In this document: positions 31,963 to 43,713 of the stretch, piece after piece
Position numbering within the stretch: position 1 is the first letter of the stretch
How the letters are laid out: every line of letters begins with the position of its first letter
NCBI GenBank assembly: GCA_963693305.1
Contig: OY855903.1
Span: 30,764,598 to 30,828,597 of the forward strand
From: Meandrina meandrites
Lineage: Eukaryota > Cnidaria > Anthozoa > Scleractinia > Meandrinidae
Length of the DNA stretch: 64,000 bases
Direction: 5' to 3'
Made by a program: the position numbers and the translations under genes
The notes under the pieces: generated by a model
Told to the model about the DNA's origin: nothing
The model's database searches: none
The model's input: only the letters and a program-made list of their open reading frames with translations

Positions 31963-34900
31963 TTTCTGGATGTTTCTATTTACCTACACTGTGTTCCTCG
32001 GATCACTCAGCTCAGAGTTATTACAATATTTTACACGTTCAAAGTTGCACAAGGTAATTGCTCTGTACTGACTTTAAACGTAAGAGGGCTCAGGAATCAG
32101 ATAAAAAGAAGGAGCATCTTTAGTTATCTCAAAGACCAAAACTGCCAGTTTTATTTTCTGCAGGAAACTTATTCCGAGCCAAACGATGAAAAAATTTGGA
32201 GAAGTGAGTGGGGTGGTGACATTTTCTTTTCGCACGGTTCTACTCACAGCAAAGGGGTCTGTATTCTCATTAACCCTTCTCTCAGCCTAAAATCACCAAT
32301 CGAAAAGTCCAGCAAGGATCAAGAGGGAAGAATTGTTTCAATCAATCTAACCCTTGAAACAGTCATTATTTCGCTGTGCAACGTCTATGCACCGAACGAT
32401 TCACAACAACAACAAGCGTTTTTGCATAATCTGAACGAATATTTAATGCATAACACGAATATAGAAAATCTAATTATAGGTGGAGACTGGAATGTCACAC
32501 TGCAATCACTTGACAAAAAAGGCGGCACCCCATGGAAAGCATCGGCTTATAGGGACAGCCTAATTTCAATGATGGAAGAATTAGAACTAATTGACGTGTT
32601 TAGAAAACAGTACTCGAGTAAGCTGTGCTTTTCTTACGAATCAAAAGCATTGAAAGTAAGTTCAAGAATAGATTTTTTCTTGGTTGCACGACCTTTGACC
32701 AACTGGGTTTTGAATATTGAAACCAAGGCCTCCAACGCGCCAGATCACAAAGCAATAAAACTCACTCTGAAACTTCTAGAAGAGAAGCGAGGACCCGGAT
32801 TATGGAAGTTCAATAATTCGCTTGTTGAAGATGAAGAATACGTAAAACTAATAAAAGAAAATTATCCTATTATAGGTGAAAGATACCGAGAACTGGAAGA
32901 TAAAAGATTAAGATGGGAGCTCATTAAAATGGAAATAAGAGGCCTTACTATTGCTTACTCGAAGAACAAGGCTAAAAAGCAACGCAAAAACGAATCAGAT
33001 CTTCAAATCCGTCTAGATGTGCTAGACAAACAGATCGCTGATAGCACTGATCCAGAGCTTACGAACAATGCATTAAGCGAAAAAGAAATCTTAAAACAAA
33101 AACTTCACCTCTTCTACGAGAGAAAAGCGAACGGTTTAATACTGCGATCAAAAGCAAGATGGACCGAAAAGGGTGAAAAACCAACCAAATACTTCTTTAA
33201 TTTGGAAAAGAGAAATTACACCAGAAGAAGGATCTCAGAATTAGAACTTTCGGACGGGAAACCTTCATGTAAAGAGGATGAAATATTGAAGGAAATAGAA
33301 AACTTTTATAAAAAAACTTTACACATCCAAAGGTAATATTGAGGACAATCGGTTCGAAAATTTCGTTAGAAACTTAGAATTACCTAAGCTGCGAGAATTA
33401 GACAAAGAGGACCTAGAGGGTGAAATTACCATGGATGAATGCAAAGAGGTTCTGAAGACGTTTTCTAGCGGAAAATCGCCTGGAGAGGATGGTTTCACCT
33501 GGGAATTTTACAATTGTTTCTTCGATTTATTGGGCGAGGATTTAATCAATTGCTATAATGCAGCATATAAAAATGGTGAAATGTCGATCTCCCAGCGCAG
33601 AGGCGTTATCACTCTTATACCGAAAGAAGACTCGAATTTACTTAACCTTGCAAATTGGAGGCCGATCACTTTACTAAATTTAGACTACAAAATCGCGTCA
33701 AAAGCCATAGCTAAAAGGATAGAAAAAGTACTGACATCTCTTATCAATTCAGATCAAACTGGATTTATAAAGGGAAGATACATCGGTCAAAATGTTAGGT
33801 TGCTTAACGACATCCTAGAGCAAACAGAAATCCAGAACATCCCTGGGATACTCCTCCAACTGGACTTTCGGAAGGCATTTGATACCATTGAATGGGAATT
33901 CATACAGAAGACGCTCGCTCTTTTTAATTTCGGTGAGAGTATTCAACGATGGATCTTCACTTTTTACACTAATTCGGAGAGCTCTGTTTTGAATAACGGT
34001 TTTTGTACCAATTCCTTTAAACTGTCAAGAGGAGTGAGGCAAGGTTGCCCCCTGTCTCCTTATCTATTTATTTTGTCGGTGGAATTATTAGCATGCAAGA
34101 TAAGACAAGATAAAGAAATACAGGGGATCCAAATTTTCAAAAAAGAAATCAAAATAAGCCAGTTCGCCAATGACACTTCACTATTATGCAACTCATGTAA
34201 ATCGGTTCAAAGAGCGATCCAAGTGTTAAATGACTTCGGTGACGTTTCCGGTCTGCGACTAAATCCATCTAAAACTAAAGCTTTGTGGCTGGGGCCTTGG
34301 AGACACATCGAAGACGAGCCTTTTGGATTCCAGTGGCCAAAAGACCCAATTAGAGCGTTAGGTATATTTATATCTTACCATCAAAAACAAAATGAGAGAA
34401 AGAACTTTAAAGCGAAAATAGACAAGTTAAGTACTATTCTCGACCTTTGGCAGTCCAGGAGTCTGACCTTATTCGGCAGATGTCTTATAGCTAAAAGTCT
34501 CGGAATTCCACAACTAGTGCATTCCATTTCGATTCTTGACACACCTCCGGAATATATTAAAGATATTAACTCCCTTATCTTTAGGTTTATTTGGAAAAAA
34601 AAGCAAGATAAAATAAAACGTAAAGTAATGGTCCTTGATTACATGAACGGAGGTCTGCGTGCACCCAGTATTGAGGTTATGGCCAAATCACTTAGACTAG
34701 CATGGATCTCAAGACTGTTAAAAAATCAGCAATCATGTGACGAATCCTGGAAAGTAATTCCTAACTACTTCTTGGACAAATACGGCGGTCTTAATTTTTT
34801 GTTGAGATGCAATTACAATGAAAAATTTCTAAAGCGTACCACGTTACCTCTATTCTATAAGTCTATTTTGGAGTATTTTGCAGAACTTAAAGCAGCCCAC

Positions 34901-35782
34901 AAATGTATGAATGGGCAAGAATTAGTGTTATTCAACAACAAAGAAATTTTAATTGAAAATCAAACCATATTTTACGAAGACTGGTTCCAAAAAGGAATTT
35001 TCCTCATACAGGATCTTTTAAAAGACAATGGCAAATTTTTTACCTATCCGGAATTTGTCCAAAAGTACGAGGTTAAATGCAATTTTCTAATTTATATGCA
35101 AGTGGTCTCAGCAATCCCAAAAGAGCTTGTCAAAAAGGCAATGGAAAAACCACTAGACAAAAGCACCTTTTTAGCCGAAGATGTTTTCCAACTCTCGCCA
35201 AATACTGTAATAAACCTACTCAAAATGAAGAACAAAGATTACTACTGGTTTTTAATTAACAAAGACAATCAAGAGATAAAGGCTGAAGTGAAATGGTCTC
35301 GAGACTTACAGTTGGAAGAGGTTAGCTTAGATGATCTGTTCAGCCATGTTAAAAATGTTTGCAAAGAAAACAAACTGAAAGAATTTTACTTCAAACTTAT
35401 TCATAGAATAGTAGTTACCAAAAAAGAACTTTCTTTCTTCGGTATAGAAGACGACATGTTTTGTATATTTTGTCAAGAACCCGACTCAATAAGTCACACT
35501 TTCTTAAATTGCAAGTGGTCAACTCAGTTCTATTCAGAGGTTATTAAGTGGTTTAACAAAGAAAATGTCACCTCCTTCTCGCCAAGCCCCGTAGAAATAC
35601 TGTTCGGAAAAAAATCAAATAATTACTCTCAAGGCTCGTATAAATTGTTAATGAAATTCAATTATACACTCCTATTTGCCAAATACTACCTATATACACA
35701 AAAGCTACTTAAAAAAGAAATAAATATGAAAGAGTATGTAAGGAAACTCACTTTTAAATATCAAATTGAGAAGCTACCTTGA
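31963..35782 (+). pseudogene. LINE ORF2: endonuclease + reverse transcriptase, frameshifted and RT-dead
   Basis: Endonuclease motifs appear in order: LNVRGL (about 32080), FLQETYS (32156), GGDWNV (32480), APDHKAI (32738). Reverse-transcriptase motifs follow: ANWRPITLLNLDYKIA, GFIKGRYIGQN, LDFRKAFD, GVRQGCPLSPYLF. The usual YADD position reads FANDTSLL, so the first Asp of the metal-binding pair is Asn. C-terminal C-x2-C...H...C pattern: FCIFCQEPDSISHTFLNC. A one-base slip in an A7 run at about 33312 moves the frame from the endonuclease part (ends at TAA 33334) to the RT part. No ATG exists in frame before the first endonuclease motif, so start use is unclear. Confidence 0.85.
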
Positions 35783-36047
35783 CATGCAACAACGCTGTTC
35801 TCTGGCCCTCTACGCTACTCTTATTCTAAGTTAAAAGAAGAATACAGTGTGGTAAATGCTCCCTTTTGTCTTTTTTATTTGTTTAGTGTTTATACTTTTT
35901 TACGCGACGATATGTGTTACTCTAAGCAACTTCTTGGAATGTAGAAACGCGCACTAGAATTACAAAAAACAACATTGTCAATAAATTAATGGTTGTATAA
36001 AGTGTAATTATGCTTAGGCGAAAAAAAAAAAAAAAAAATTGTTGCCT

Positions 36048-36447
36048 TTTCAAGACATCCAATGCCAATAACATTTAGTAAACCCGAGCCTGGTTAGTTG
36101 GCTCTATCTCAGCTTTCCAATTCCGAGTTCAATAACTAAATCTTTTTTTTTTCCGTGTGTGTGTGTGCTATTCGTTTAATCATGCTTTTACATAGGCACT
36201 ATGCAGTTTTAATATTTAGGTTCTTCGCATGTTTGTATTTTCTTAACTTAATTTGTAACATCAACCCGCCTAGGTTGAAACAACTGCCTTTTTTCTTTCG
36301 CTCAATTGCTTTTTCGCGTCAGCCCATCAACAACAACTTCAAACTGCTTTTTATCTCATCTGTTCGTGAGCTCGCGATACTCCGTCGAAAAAATCTATGT
36401 TTAATTATCTCTCCGCCTGGCTTGTGTTTGTTTAAACCAAAAGCAAA
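36048..36447. other. Probable 5' region of the second LINE
   Basis: A 98-codon frame (36155-36451) lacks motifs and overlaps the ORF2 start. The stretch likely belongs to the 5' UTR or a truncated 5' part of the next LINE, since no ORF1 is present. The true junction is not visible. Confidence 0.4.
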
Positions 36448-39400
36448 ATGAACGCTGTAAATACTGCCAATGCTTTTGATCTAAAATGCCTGTTGCTAAA
36501 TGTCAGAGGCCTCAATAAGTCGATAAAACGCCGAACCATTTTTCGTTGGCTACACAAACAAAATCATCACATCTTTTTTTTACAAGAATCATATTGCTCC
36601 AAAGACCTTGCAACCATCTGGGAAAACGAATGGGGTGGGAAAGCTTTCTTTAGCCACGGCACAAACCATAGTAAAGGTGTCATAACACTAATAAATCCCT
36701 CTGTGAATTTCAAAGTTGAAAAACTTATCTCAGATAAACAAGGAAGGTTCATTATTCTAAAACTGTCACTCGATGATAAAGCTATTGTTCTCGTCAACAT
36801 TTACGCACCTAATGACGTTGCCCAACAAGTTACTTTTTTCCAAAAACTAAACAAACAGCTGGAGGAATTCGAACAAGATACAATCGTCATTGGTGGAGAC
36901 TTCAATTGCGTGCTCACCTCAAATGACAAAAGAGGTGGAAATCCTATCGCCAAAAAATCAGCTGTCATCAAAGAAATCTATGCGCTTTGCGATGCGTACA
37001 ACTTAGGTGATATATGGCGAAATCTTAACCCAGACAAGCAGAGTTTCACCTGGAGAACCAAATCATTCAAAATTCAATGCCGTTTAGATTACTTTTTAGT
37101 TTCTCAAGAGCTAATTCCATTCGCAAAGAAATGCGATATCGTCCACGCACCCGAATCCGATCACTCTGCTGTGTCTCTTATCCTCCAGTCTGATCACCAA
37201 AACCAAAAAAGAGGTCCTGGCTTCTGGAAATTTAACACAGCCTTACTTAAAGATGAAACGTACGCATCAGCGCTTAAGATAAACATTCCAATCTTTAAAG
37301 AGAAATACAAGGAAACGCAAGATTTAGGTTTAAAATGGGACCTTATAAAAATGGAGATAAGAGGTTTCACGATTCAGTACTCTAAACGAAAGGCAAAAAA
37401 AAATTGAGATGAAGAAAAATTATTGCACCAAAAAGTAAATAATCTTCAAGCTAAAGCTGAAAACAACCCGCATGACAGAAATATCATTCTAGAACTTCAA
37501 CGTGCTAGATCGCGTCTAAAAAAAAATCATGTTGATCAAAACCAAAGGCGCAATTCTAAGAAGCAAAGTAAGATGGCACGAGCAAGGAGAACGCAACACA
37601 AAGTATTTCTACGGCTTAGAAAAACGCCATCACGACATTAAAACAGTATCAAAACTTAAAGTTGCTGAACACTCTTACATAGAAGATCAATTTAAAATAC
37701 TAGAAGAAGAAAAAAATTTTATGAGTCACTATACCGCTCAAACAATATCAACGACAAAAAATTTAAGAACTCCCCTTTCTTTAATCCAGAAAACGTAACC
37801 GCACTTAACGAAGAGGAAAGGAAAGCCTGCGAAGGATTAGTAAACGAAGAAGAATGCACAAATGCGCTCAAAGACTTCAGCAATAACAAAACTCCAGGGA
37901 CTGATGGTTTGCCAGCAGAATTCTATCAATTCTTTTGGCCCGACATCTGCTTTGATCTGCTAGCTAGTTTCAACTACGCCTTTCAACATGGTACGCTCTC
38001 TATAAGCCAAAGACGTGGAATAATTTCGCTTATACCCAAAAAAAACAAGGACAAAACAATTCTTGAAAACTTAAGGCCCATCTCACTCTTAAATGTCGAC
38101 TACAAAATCCTCACTAAAGTCATAGCCAAAAGAATGGAAAAAGTTCTGGCAACCTTAATAAACCCAGATCAAACCGGTTATGTTAAAGGCCGCTACATTG
38201 GCGAAAATGTAAGATTAATCTACGACTTACTAGATTACACAGATAAGTTAAATAAAAAAGGCATTGCTATTTTCTTGGACTTTAAAAAAGCATTCGATTC
38301 CATTGAATGGAATTACCTACTTCATACACTTCGGTTGTTCAATTTCGGCCCTGACATCCACAATTGGATAAAAACTTTCTATTATAATGTTACAAGTTGT
38401 GTTCTGAATAACGGTCACGCCTCTGCTTTTTTCTCCCTACAACGAGGAGTCAGACAGGGTTGTCCACTGTCTGGCGTCCTCTTTGTCCTCGGCATAGAAC
38501 TCCTCGCTAGAACCGTAAAAAGTGATCCCACGATCAAAGGTATCCAAGTCAACAAGCATGAACTAAAAATAGGTCAATACGCCGACGACACAACAGTATT
38601 TGTTCGTGACCTCGACTCCGTTACGAGTCTATTAAGACTGCTAAATGATTTTAACGAGTGCTCTGGTTTAGAAATAAACACTACCAAATCCGAAGCAATG
38701 TGGTTAGGCGTATGGAAAGACAGAAGTGATGAACCTTTTGGCCTCAAATGGCCAAAAGAACCTATCAACGCTCTCGGTGTCTTCTTTTCTTACAACCAAG
38801 CAAGCGCTGACAGATTGAACTTCGGCGAAAAAATACTTAACCTCGAGAAAACGCTAAATACTTGGAAACGGAGAAATCTAACTCTTTATGGAAAGATTAA
38901 CATAGTTAAAACACTAGGGATATCTAAATTAATTTATTCAGCTTCCGTACTGCCTGTTTCAGACCACCACATCCAAGAAATAAATAAGCTAATTTTCAAC
39001 TTCATATGGGCTGGGAAGCCCCCCAAAATCAAAAGAAATACCATAATTGGAGAAAAGAAAAACGGCGGTTTAAAAATGTGCGATTTTAAAATCCAGGAAA
39101 AAGCACTCAAAATAGCTTGGGTCAACAGAATCCAAGACAATTCACAAGCCTCCTGGAAAATAATCCCTAATCAGCTCTTGCACAAACATGGAAACCTTGC
39201 CTTCTTAACAAAATGCAACTTCCCGACAAATATACTCGACCAGGAGGAGAAGCTTCCCACTTTCTACAAAAAAATATTAGTTTATTGGTGCGAATTCAAA
39301 AACTCAATGGAACTCGACTTCAAATCGCATCCTAAAAACGAACAATTGTGGAACAACAGGAAAATTCTCATAGAAAATAAACCTGTCTTTTACAACAAGT

Positions 39401-40197
39401 GGTATGACGCTGGCATTATCAAGATAAGCGACATATTAAACCAAAGCAACAATTTCTTGAAATGGCACGAGTTTGCAGTTAAATTCAATTTGAATGTCCC
39501 TTTTACCAAATACTATGGCCTGGTCAACGCAATCCCAAAAGTCTGGAAAGCTAACCTTAAAAACTCAGCTCTGAATGTCGAACACAACACCTCTGTCAAC
39601 ACCCTTAAGAGCAGCTCTATTTACTCCTCTCTTCTAAAAACCGTCTTTGTTCCTCCCACTGCTGAAACCAAAATACTTCGCCACGGGTTTGCAGAGAACA
39701 CTATCAAGAAAGTCTATCTTATGCCATTCGCAGTCACAAATGAAGTTAAAATAATAATGTTTCAATATAAAGTCATTCACAACGTGATTCCAACCCGTGC
39801 CACACTCTACAGAGATGGCCTCTCAGAAAACCCCATATGCAACTTATGCAACATCGAACATCAAACTTTGCACCACCTGCTAATAAATTGTACTATTACA
39901 GTCGAATTCTGGACCCTGTTTCAAGAATGGTGGCATCAAAAAACAGATGAAACAATAACGTTATCCACAACCCATATCCTTTACGGCTGGCATGATAGAA
40001 CAAAGCATTGGCGAGTGCTTAATTACTGTCTACTAACAGCCAAATATTGTATTTTTTGTGCAAGCCTTCGCGGAGATTTCCCAGACTTTCAAAGTTTTCT
40101 ACTTTCTGTTGACGGAAAACTCGAAATTCTAAAAGAGATCGCTACTTCAAAAAAAGCACTCCCGAAATATTATCGCACATGGGCTGCTTTACTTTAA
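36448..40197 (+). pseudogene. LINE ORF2 with intact YADD but one stop and two frameshifts
   Basis: It begins MNAVNTANAFDLKCLLLNVR. Endonuclease motifs: LNVRGLNKS, FLQESYCS, GGDFNCVL, ESDHSAVSL. TGA at 37405 interrupts the linker after the endonuclease. A slip in an A-rich run near 37520 moves the frame, and a second shift near 37735 returns it. Reverse transcriptase (37909 on): LRPISLLNVDYKILTK, GYVKGRYIGENVRL, LDFKKAFDSIEW, GVRQGCPLSGVLF, QYADDTTVF with both catalytic Asp present. C-terminal finger: CNLCNIEHQTLHHLLINC. It is closely related to the LINE at 30633 and the one at 46305 in domain order, but clearly a different subfamily in sequence. Confidence 0.85.
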
Positions 40198-40428
40198 CTA
40201 TTCATTTGTTGCTGTTGTTTCAACCACAAGTTTATTGTACCGCGGAACGTAATTTGTTAAAATTAAAGTAAGAATGTATTCGTAGTGTAAGTATGTTAGT
40301 AATCATATTTGTAAGCTGTCGTAAAATTTTTGTTGAATTGTAAGTATCCCTTTTTTGTAAATTGTCTATGTGCCTTGTGCCTGAAATAAAATGTGTTAAA
40401 ATTAAAAAAATAAAAAAAATAAAAAAAA
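36448..40428 (+). mobile_element. Second L1/Tx1-like LINE, lacking ORF1
   Basis: ORF2 occupies 36448-40197 and is followed by a 230-bp 3' UTR ending in an ATTAAAAAAATAAAAAAAT-type tail at 40401-40428. No ORF1 was found before it, so the copy is probably 5'-truncated. No target duplication was identified. Confidence 0.75.
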
Positions 40429-40544
40429 TGAAACAATATTTTCAGCTGTGCTGCGCTTTGAAAGCCCTTCCGAAAGATATGCTTTTTGATTTGATCCGTC
40501 AATTACTTTTTGAGAAACGACTTTCATGATGGTTGAATTGAAAC

Positions 40545-40686
40545 TGTGACGTCATGCTAGTCACATGACACTTATGCCATGTGCTTGCCGTGTTGAATCA
40601 AAACATGGAGTTGTTCTTCGTAGTATAAGACTGTTTGTCGTCTTGCTTATTGCCTGGTTTGCGCTCTCCAATAGCGTAATGTTACA
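40545..40686 (+). repeat. 5' LTR
   Basis: It starts TGTGACGTCATGCTAGTCAC and ends ATAGCGTAATGTTACA, and matches 45994-46132 with a few substitutions and a 3-base length difference (CTTGCTTATTGCCTGG here against CTTTATTGCGTGG). It contains a CRE-like TGACGTCA. At about 142 bp it is unusually short for an LTR. Confidence 0.9.
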
Positions 40687-40703
40687 TGGTGTCAGAAGCG
40701 ACT
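40687..40703 (+). promoter_or_regulatory. Primer-binding site
   Basis: TGGTGTCAGAAGCGAC directly follows the CA end of the 5' LTR, with no spacer. The TGG start fits pairing with a tRNA CCA end. The specific tRNA was not determined. Confidence 0.7.
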
Positions 40704-40846
40704 GTCGTCGTGTTGTAGAAAGCTGCTGTAGAGTGAATTCACGCTTTCAAAGTCGCAATTGAATGAAGATTGCTTTTCAACACGTCGCCATTTTGAATCC
40801 ACGAAAATGCCGCCGCTGGATGATGCAGACGTTCCTGCCATTATTA

Positions 40847-41491
40847 TACAGTGGTTTCAAAGGGACATAGATTTTCCCACTTCTTTTTTTTTACTTGCGA
40901 GTTAGCTGCTACTTTCTTGTGAGTTTCTTGCGACTTACTTGAGACGTAGCTGCCCGGTTACCCAGCTAAGCCATGTGAGTCGACAGACCAGGCTACATTG
41001 CTGAGAAACAACATGGACTCTCAGCTATGAAGTTTTTAAGTATTTTTACCCTTCACTTTGGTGTGCTCTACGTCGGCGGCAGTGCTTCCAGCTTACTCCC
41101 CTGCAATAGGAGACAATGCACGAATGCGCGATAAAATAATCGAAAATTACTTTAACCTTGGGCTTACTGCACCAGAGATCGCATTATTTCTCGTAAGTGT
41201 ACATGGTGTTGGTATATCACTAAGGCATTTGAAAAGAATACTCCGACAGCTAGGATGTATCAGCCAGCATCAAAGTGATTTGGTTGAGGCCGACCTCCGG
41301 TTCTTCCTCCTGAGAGTACATGTTGTTTACGTTTCTCAGGAATGCAGGTCATGCAGCCTGACTAAAATGGCTTAGCTGGGTTACCAGGCAGCTAAGTCGC
41401 AAGAAAGTAGCAAGTCACAAGAAAGTAGCAGCTGAGTCGCAAGTAAAAAAAAAAGAAGTGGGAAAATCTATGTCCCTTTGAAACCACCGTA
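40847..41491. mobile_element. Non-autonomous TIR element (IS3EU-like) inserted in gag
   Basis: Left end TACAGTGGTTTCAAAGGGAC then ATAGATTTTCCCACTTC; right end is its reverse complement with one mismatch (ending CCACCGTA at 41491). TTATTA precedes (40841-40846) and follows (41492-41497): a perfect 6-bp target duplication. From memory, the IS3EU superfamily makes 6-bp duplications and has TAY...RTA termini, both of which fit. The interior reading frame (41058-41375) encodes an integrase-family N-terminal helix-turn-helix segment, consistent with an internally deleted copy of an integrase-type transposon. Confidence 0.75.
41058..41375 (+). pseudogene. N-terminal HTH exon of an integrase-core transposase
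   Basis: The 105-codon frame contains MRDKIIENYFNLGLTAPEIA and GISLRHLKRILRQLGC, a helix-turn-helix pattern (YF..GLT..EIA.FL...HG..ISLRHLKRIL) that in cnidarian and fish integrase-core proteins precedes the catalytic DDE domain. No catalytic residues remain. It sits between the inverted repeats of the element at 40847-41491. A related, more complete gene relic lies at 60434-62356. The start codon is GTG in this frame, so the true first exon structure is unknown. Confidence 0.5.
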
Positions 41492-42320
41492 TTATTAACC
41501 AGCCGCAATCAAGGTTTATCGCCAATGTATCACTTCCCCAGAAGTTTGACACTAAAGGAAACCTAGCTGCCAATTGGAAAAAGTGGGTACAGATTTGGAA
41601 AGCATATGAAATTGTCACTGGGTTGGACAAACAACCTTCAACACTTCGTGTCGCCACGTTTATCACATGTATCGGTCCAGATGCCTTGGAAATACACACT
41701 GGGTTGCCGTTCTCGTCGGATGGTGAAATGGAAAACATGGATAAAGTGCTCGAATTGTGGCAGAATAATTGCATAGGAAAAACGAACGTAATTTATGAAA
41801 GATACAAGTTCAACAACCGTTCACAAGAAGCAGATGAATCGATTGATGCTTACACAACAGTGCTTCCCACACTTGCTGAAACCTGCGAATTTGGATCATT
41901 AAAAGATGATTTAATTCGAGATCGTTTAGTTTGTGGTATCGAGGACAATGGTCAAAGGAAAAAGCTTCTCCAGGAACCGAAGTTAACTCTAGAAAAATGC
42001 CTTGATAGCTGTCAAGCAGCTGAAGCGACTAAATTGCAAGTCCAAGACATGTCAAGTCAAAACAAGGAATCTAGTGAAGTCAACGCGCTCAAATCATCTC
42101 GCCTAAAGTCAAACCCCAGTATGGTCGACGACTGTAAATTCTGTGGCAAGTCTCACGAGAGAAATAGAGAAAAGTGCCCCGCTTTTGGTCAAACCTGCAG
42201 AAAGTGCAAGAAAGAAAATCACGTCGCGAGCAAGTGCCACCTTCATGGAAAGAAAACTAGCTCAAAGAAAAAGAAACCAAAGGCTCCAAAACCCAGCTCT
42301 AAGGAAAGCTTTCGAAGAAA

Positions 42321-42857
42321 GTGAATGCTCTTGAAACCGACACTTCGTCAGATGAGGAACTCTTGACTGTAGAGCTCTCTACAGAAGCTGTTAATGTGAG
42401 AACTGCTGAAGTTGTTAATGTCAGCGCTGTCAGTGATTTCCCCAGCAAGATTTATGCAGCTATGGAAATACAAGAAAACACTGTAAAAATGCACATTGAC
42501 TCTGGTGCATCATGCAATGTACTCCCAAAGAAATATCTTCCAGTAGGAACAGAGGTCCAGAAGACAAACAAGTTGTTAACAGCCTACAAAGAGGAGCAAA
42601 TCCTAGCACTTGGAACAGCAAGAGTAAGCATGTGTAATCCTACGACCAGAAAGAATTACAATGCTGAGTTTGTAGTAGTAGATGGCAACTACATGCCATT
42701 AATAGGTGCTCGTGCTGCACAGCAGATGGCTCTCATTGTGCTTCAACATCACAATATCCAGCTCGTGAGCAATAATGAAGTCTTCACTGCCTCACAGAGA
42801 AGCCCTCTTATGAAGGAGCCAGTAATAACTGACTGTGGACATTTTCAAAGGACTTAG
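42321..42857 (+). CDS. Aspartic protease of the Gypsy element
   Basis: The frame overlaps the end of gag by a few bases in the -1 register, which fits -1 frameshift expression. The active-site triplet lies in MHIDSGASCNVLPKKYLP (DSGA), and a second conserved LIGARAAQQM block resembles the flap/ILG region. The frame stops at 42857, where sequence similarity continues in frame 1, so the pro-RT junction carries a small indel. Confidence 0.75.
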   Translation: MNALETDTSSDEELLTVELSTEAVNVRTAEVVNVSAVSDFPSKIYAAMEIQENTVKMHIDSGASCNVLPKKYLPVGTEVQKTNKLLTAYKEEQILALGTARVSMCNPTTRKNYNAEFVVVDGNYMPLIGARAAQQMALIVLQHHNIQLVSNNEVFTASQRSPLMKEPVITDCGHFQRT

Positions 42858-42861
42858 GTAA

Positions 42862-43677
42862 ATGGAAGGAAAATTACACCTGGAAGTGAATGAATCAGTG
42901 CCTCCAGTTATCATGCCTTCCCGCAGAGTACCAGTGGCACTGAAAGGAAAGTTCAAAGAAGAAATTGACCGTCTTATCGGTGTTGGTGTCTTATAGAAAG
43001 TAGAAAAGCCAACTAAGTGGGTGTCCAGTGCAGTGGTCACAGGAAAATCGAATGGAAAAGTCAGTGTTTGCAACGTCCCCAGACCCCTGAATGAGGCACT
43101 CAGTCGAAGCCACTATCCCTTGCCTGTCATTGATGACATTCTTCCTGAACTTGGGAAAGCACAAGTCTTTTCCAAAGTAGATTTGAAAGATGGTTTTCTC
43201 CAGATAGAATTAGATGATGAGTCAAGCCTCCTAACCACGTTTCAGACGCCGTGGGGCCGACATCGGTGGTTAAGAATGCCTTATGGGATTAGCCCTGTAC
43301 CTGAATACTTTCAGCAAAAGCTAGATCAAAACCTGCAAGGATTGCCTGGTGTTTACAGAATAGGAGATGACTTGCTGATTACTGGTCAAGGTGACACCAA
43401 GGAAGAAGCAGACAAGGATCATGATGCAAACCTTGTATGTCTATTTCAAAGATGCAGAGAGAGAAACATCAAATTAAACAAAGCAAAGTTCGACTTTAAA
43501 TGCAGCCAAGTACCATTCATTGGGCATCTTCCGTAAATTATTTTTCTTATAGTTAATTGTAAATAGTGTAAGTTTCGTTTTTGACTTCATAGAAATTGTA
43601 AATAGGTTTTTATTTTATGTATTTATTGTAATGCGCATTTGATTATTTTATAGAAAATGCGCAATATAAATATTAAA

Positions 43678-43713
<36 letters not shown>

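Larger units (their letters stand above)
30633..36038 (+). mobile_element. L1/Tx1-like LINE, apparently full length, with target duplication
   Basis: The 5.4-kb element contains ORF1 (30808-31755), ORF2 (31963-35782) and a 3' UTR ending in 18 A at 36021-36038. The 9-bp sequence TTGTTGCCT precedes it (30624-30632) and follows the A tail (36039-36047), which fits target-primed insertion of a complete copy. ORF2 is broken by a one-base frameshift and a reverse-transcriptase active-site change, so this copy cannot move by itself. Confidence 0.85.
40807..42324 (+). pseudogene. gag, split by a 645-bp TIR element
   Basis: The ATG at 40807 (MPPLDDADVPAII) is followed after 40 bases by an inserted element (40847-41491). 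The frame resumes at 41498 and runs to TGA 42322. The body contains FDTKGNLAANWKKWVQIW and LPTLAETCEFGSLKDDLIRD, typical of Gypsy/Mag-like capsid regions. The C-terminal nucleocapsid has two zinc knuckles (CKFCGKSHERNREKC and CRKCKKENHVASKC, the second a canonical C-x2-C-x4-H-x4-C), and a lysine-rich tail. The protein packages element RNA. It was intact before the insertion, because removing the insert and one TSD copy leaves one continuous frame. Confidence 0.8.

Noticed and set aside
36155..36451. 98-codon frame before the second LINE ORF2 as an ORF1
   Set aside because: It lacks the coiled coil and the RRM-like RRxNL motif seen in the ORF1 proteins at 30808 and 46405.
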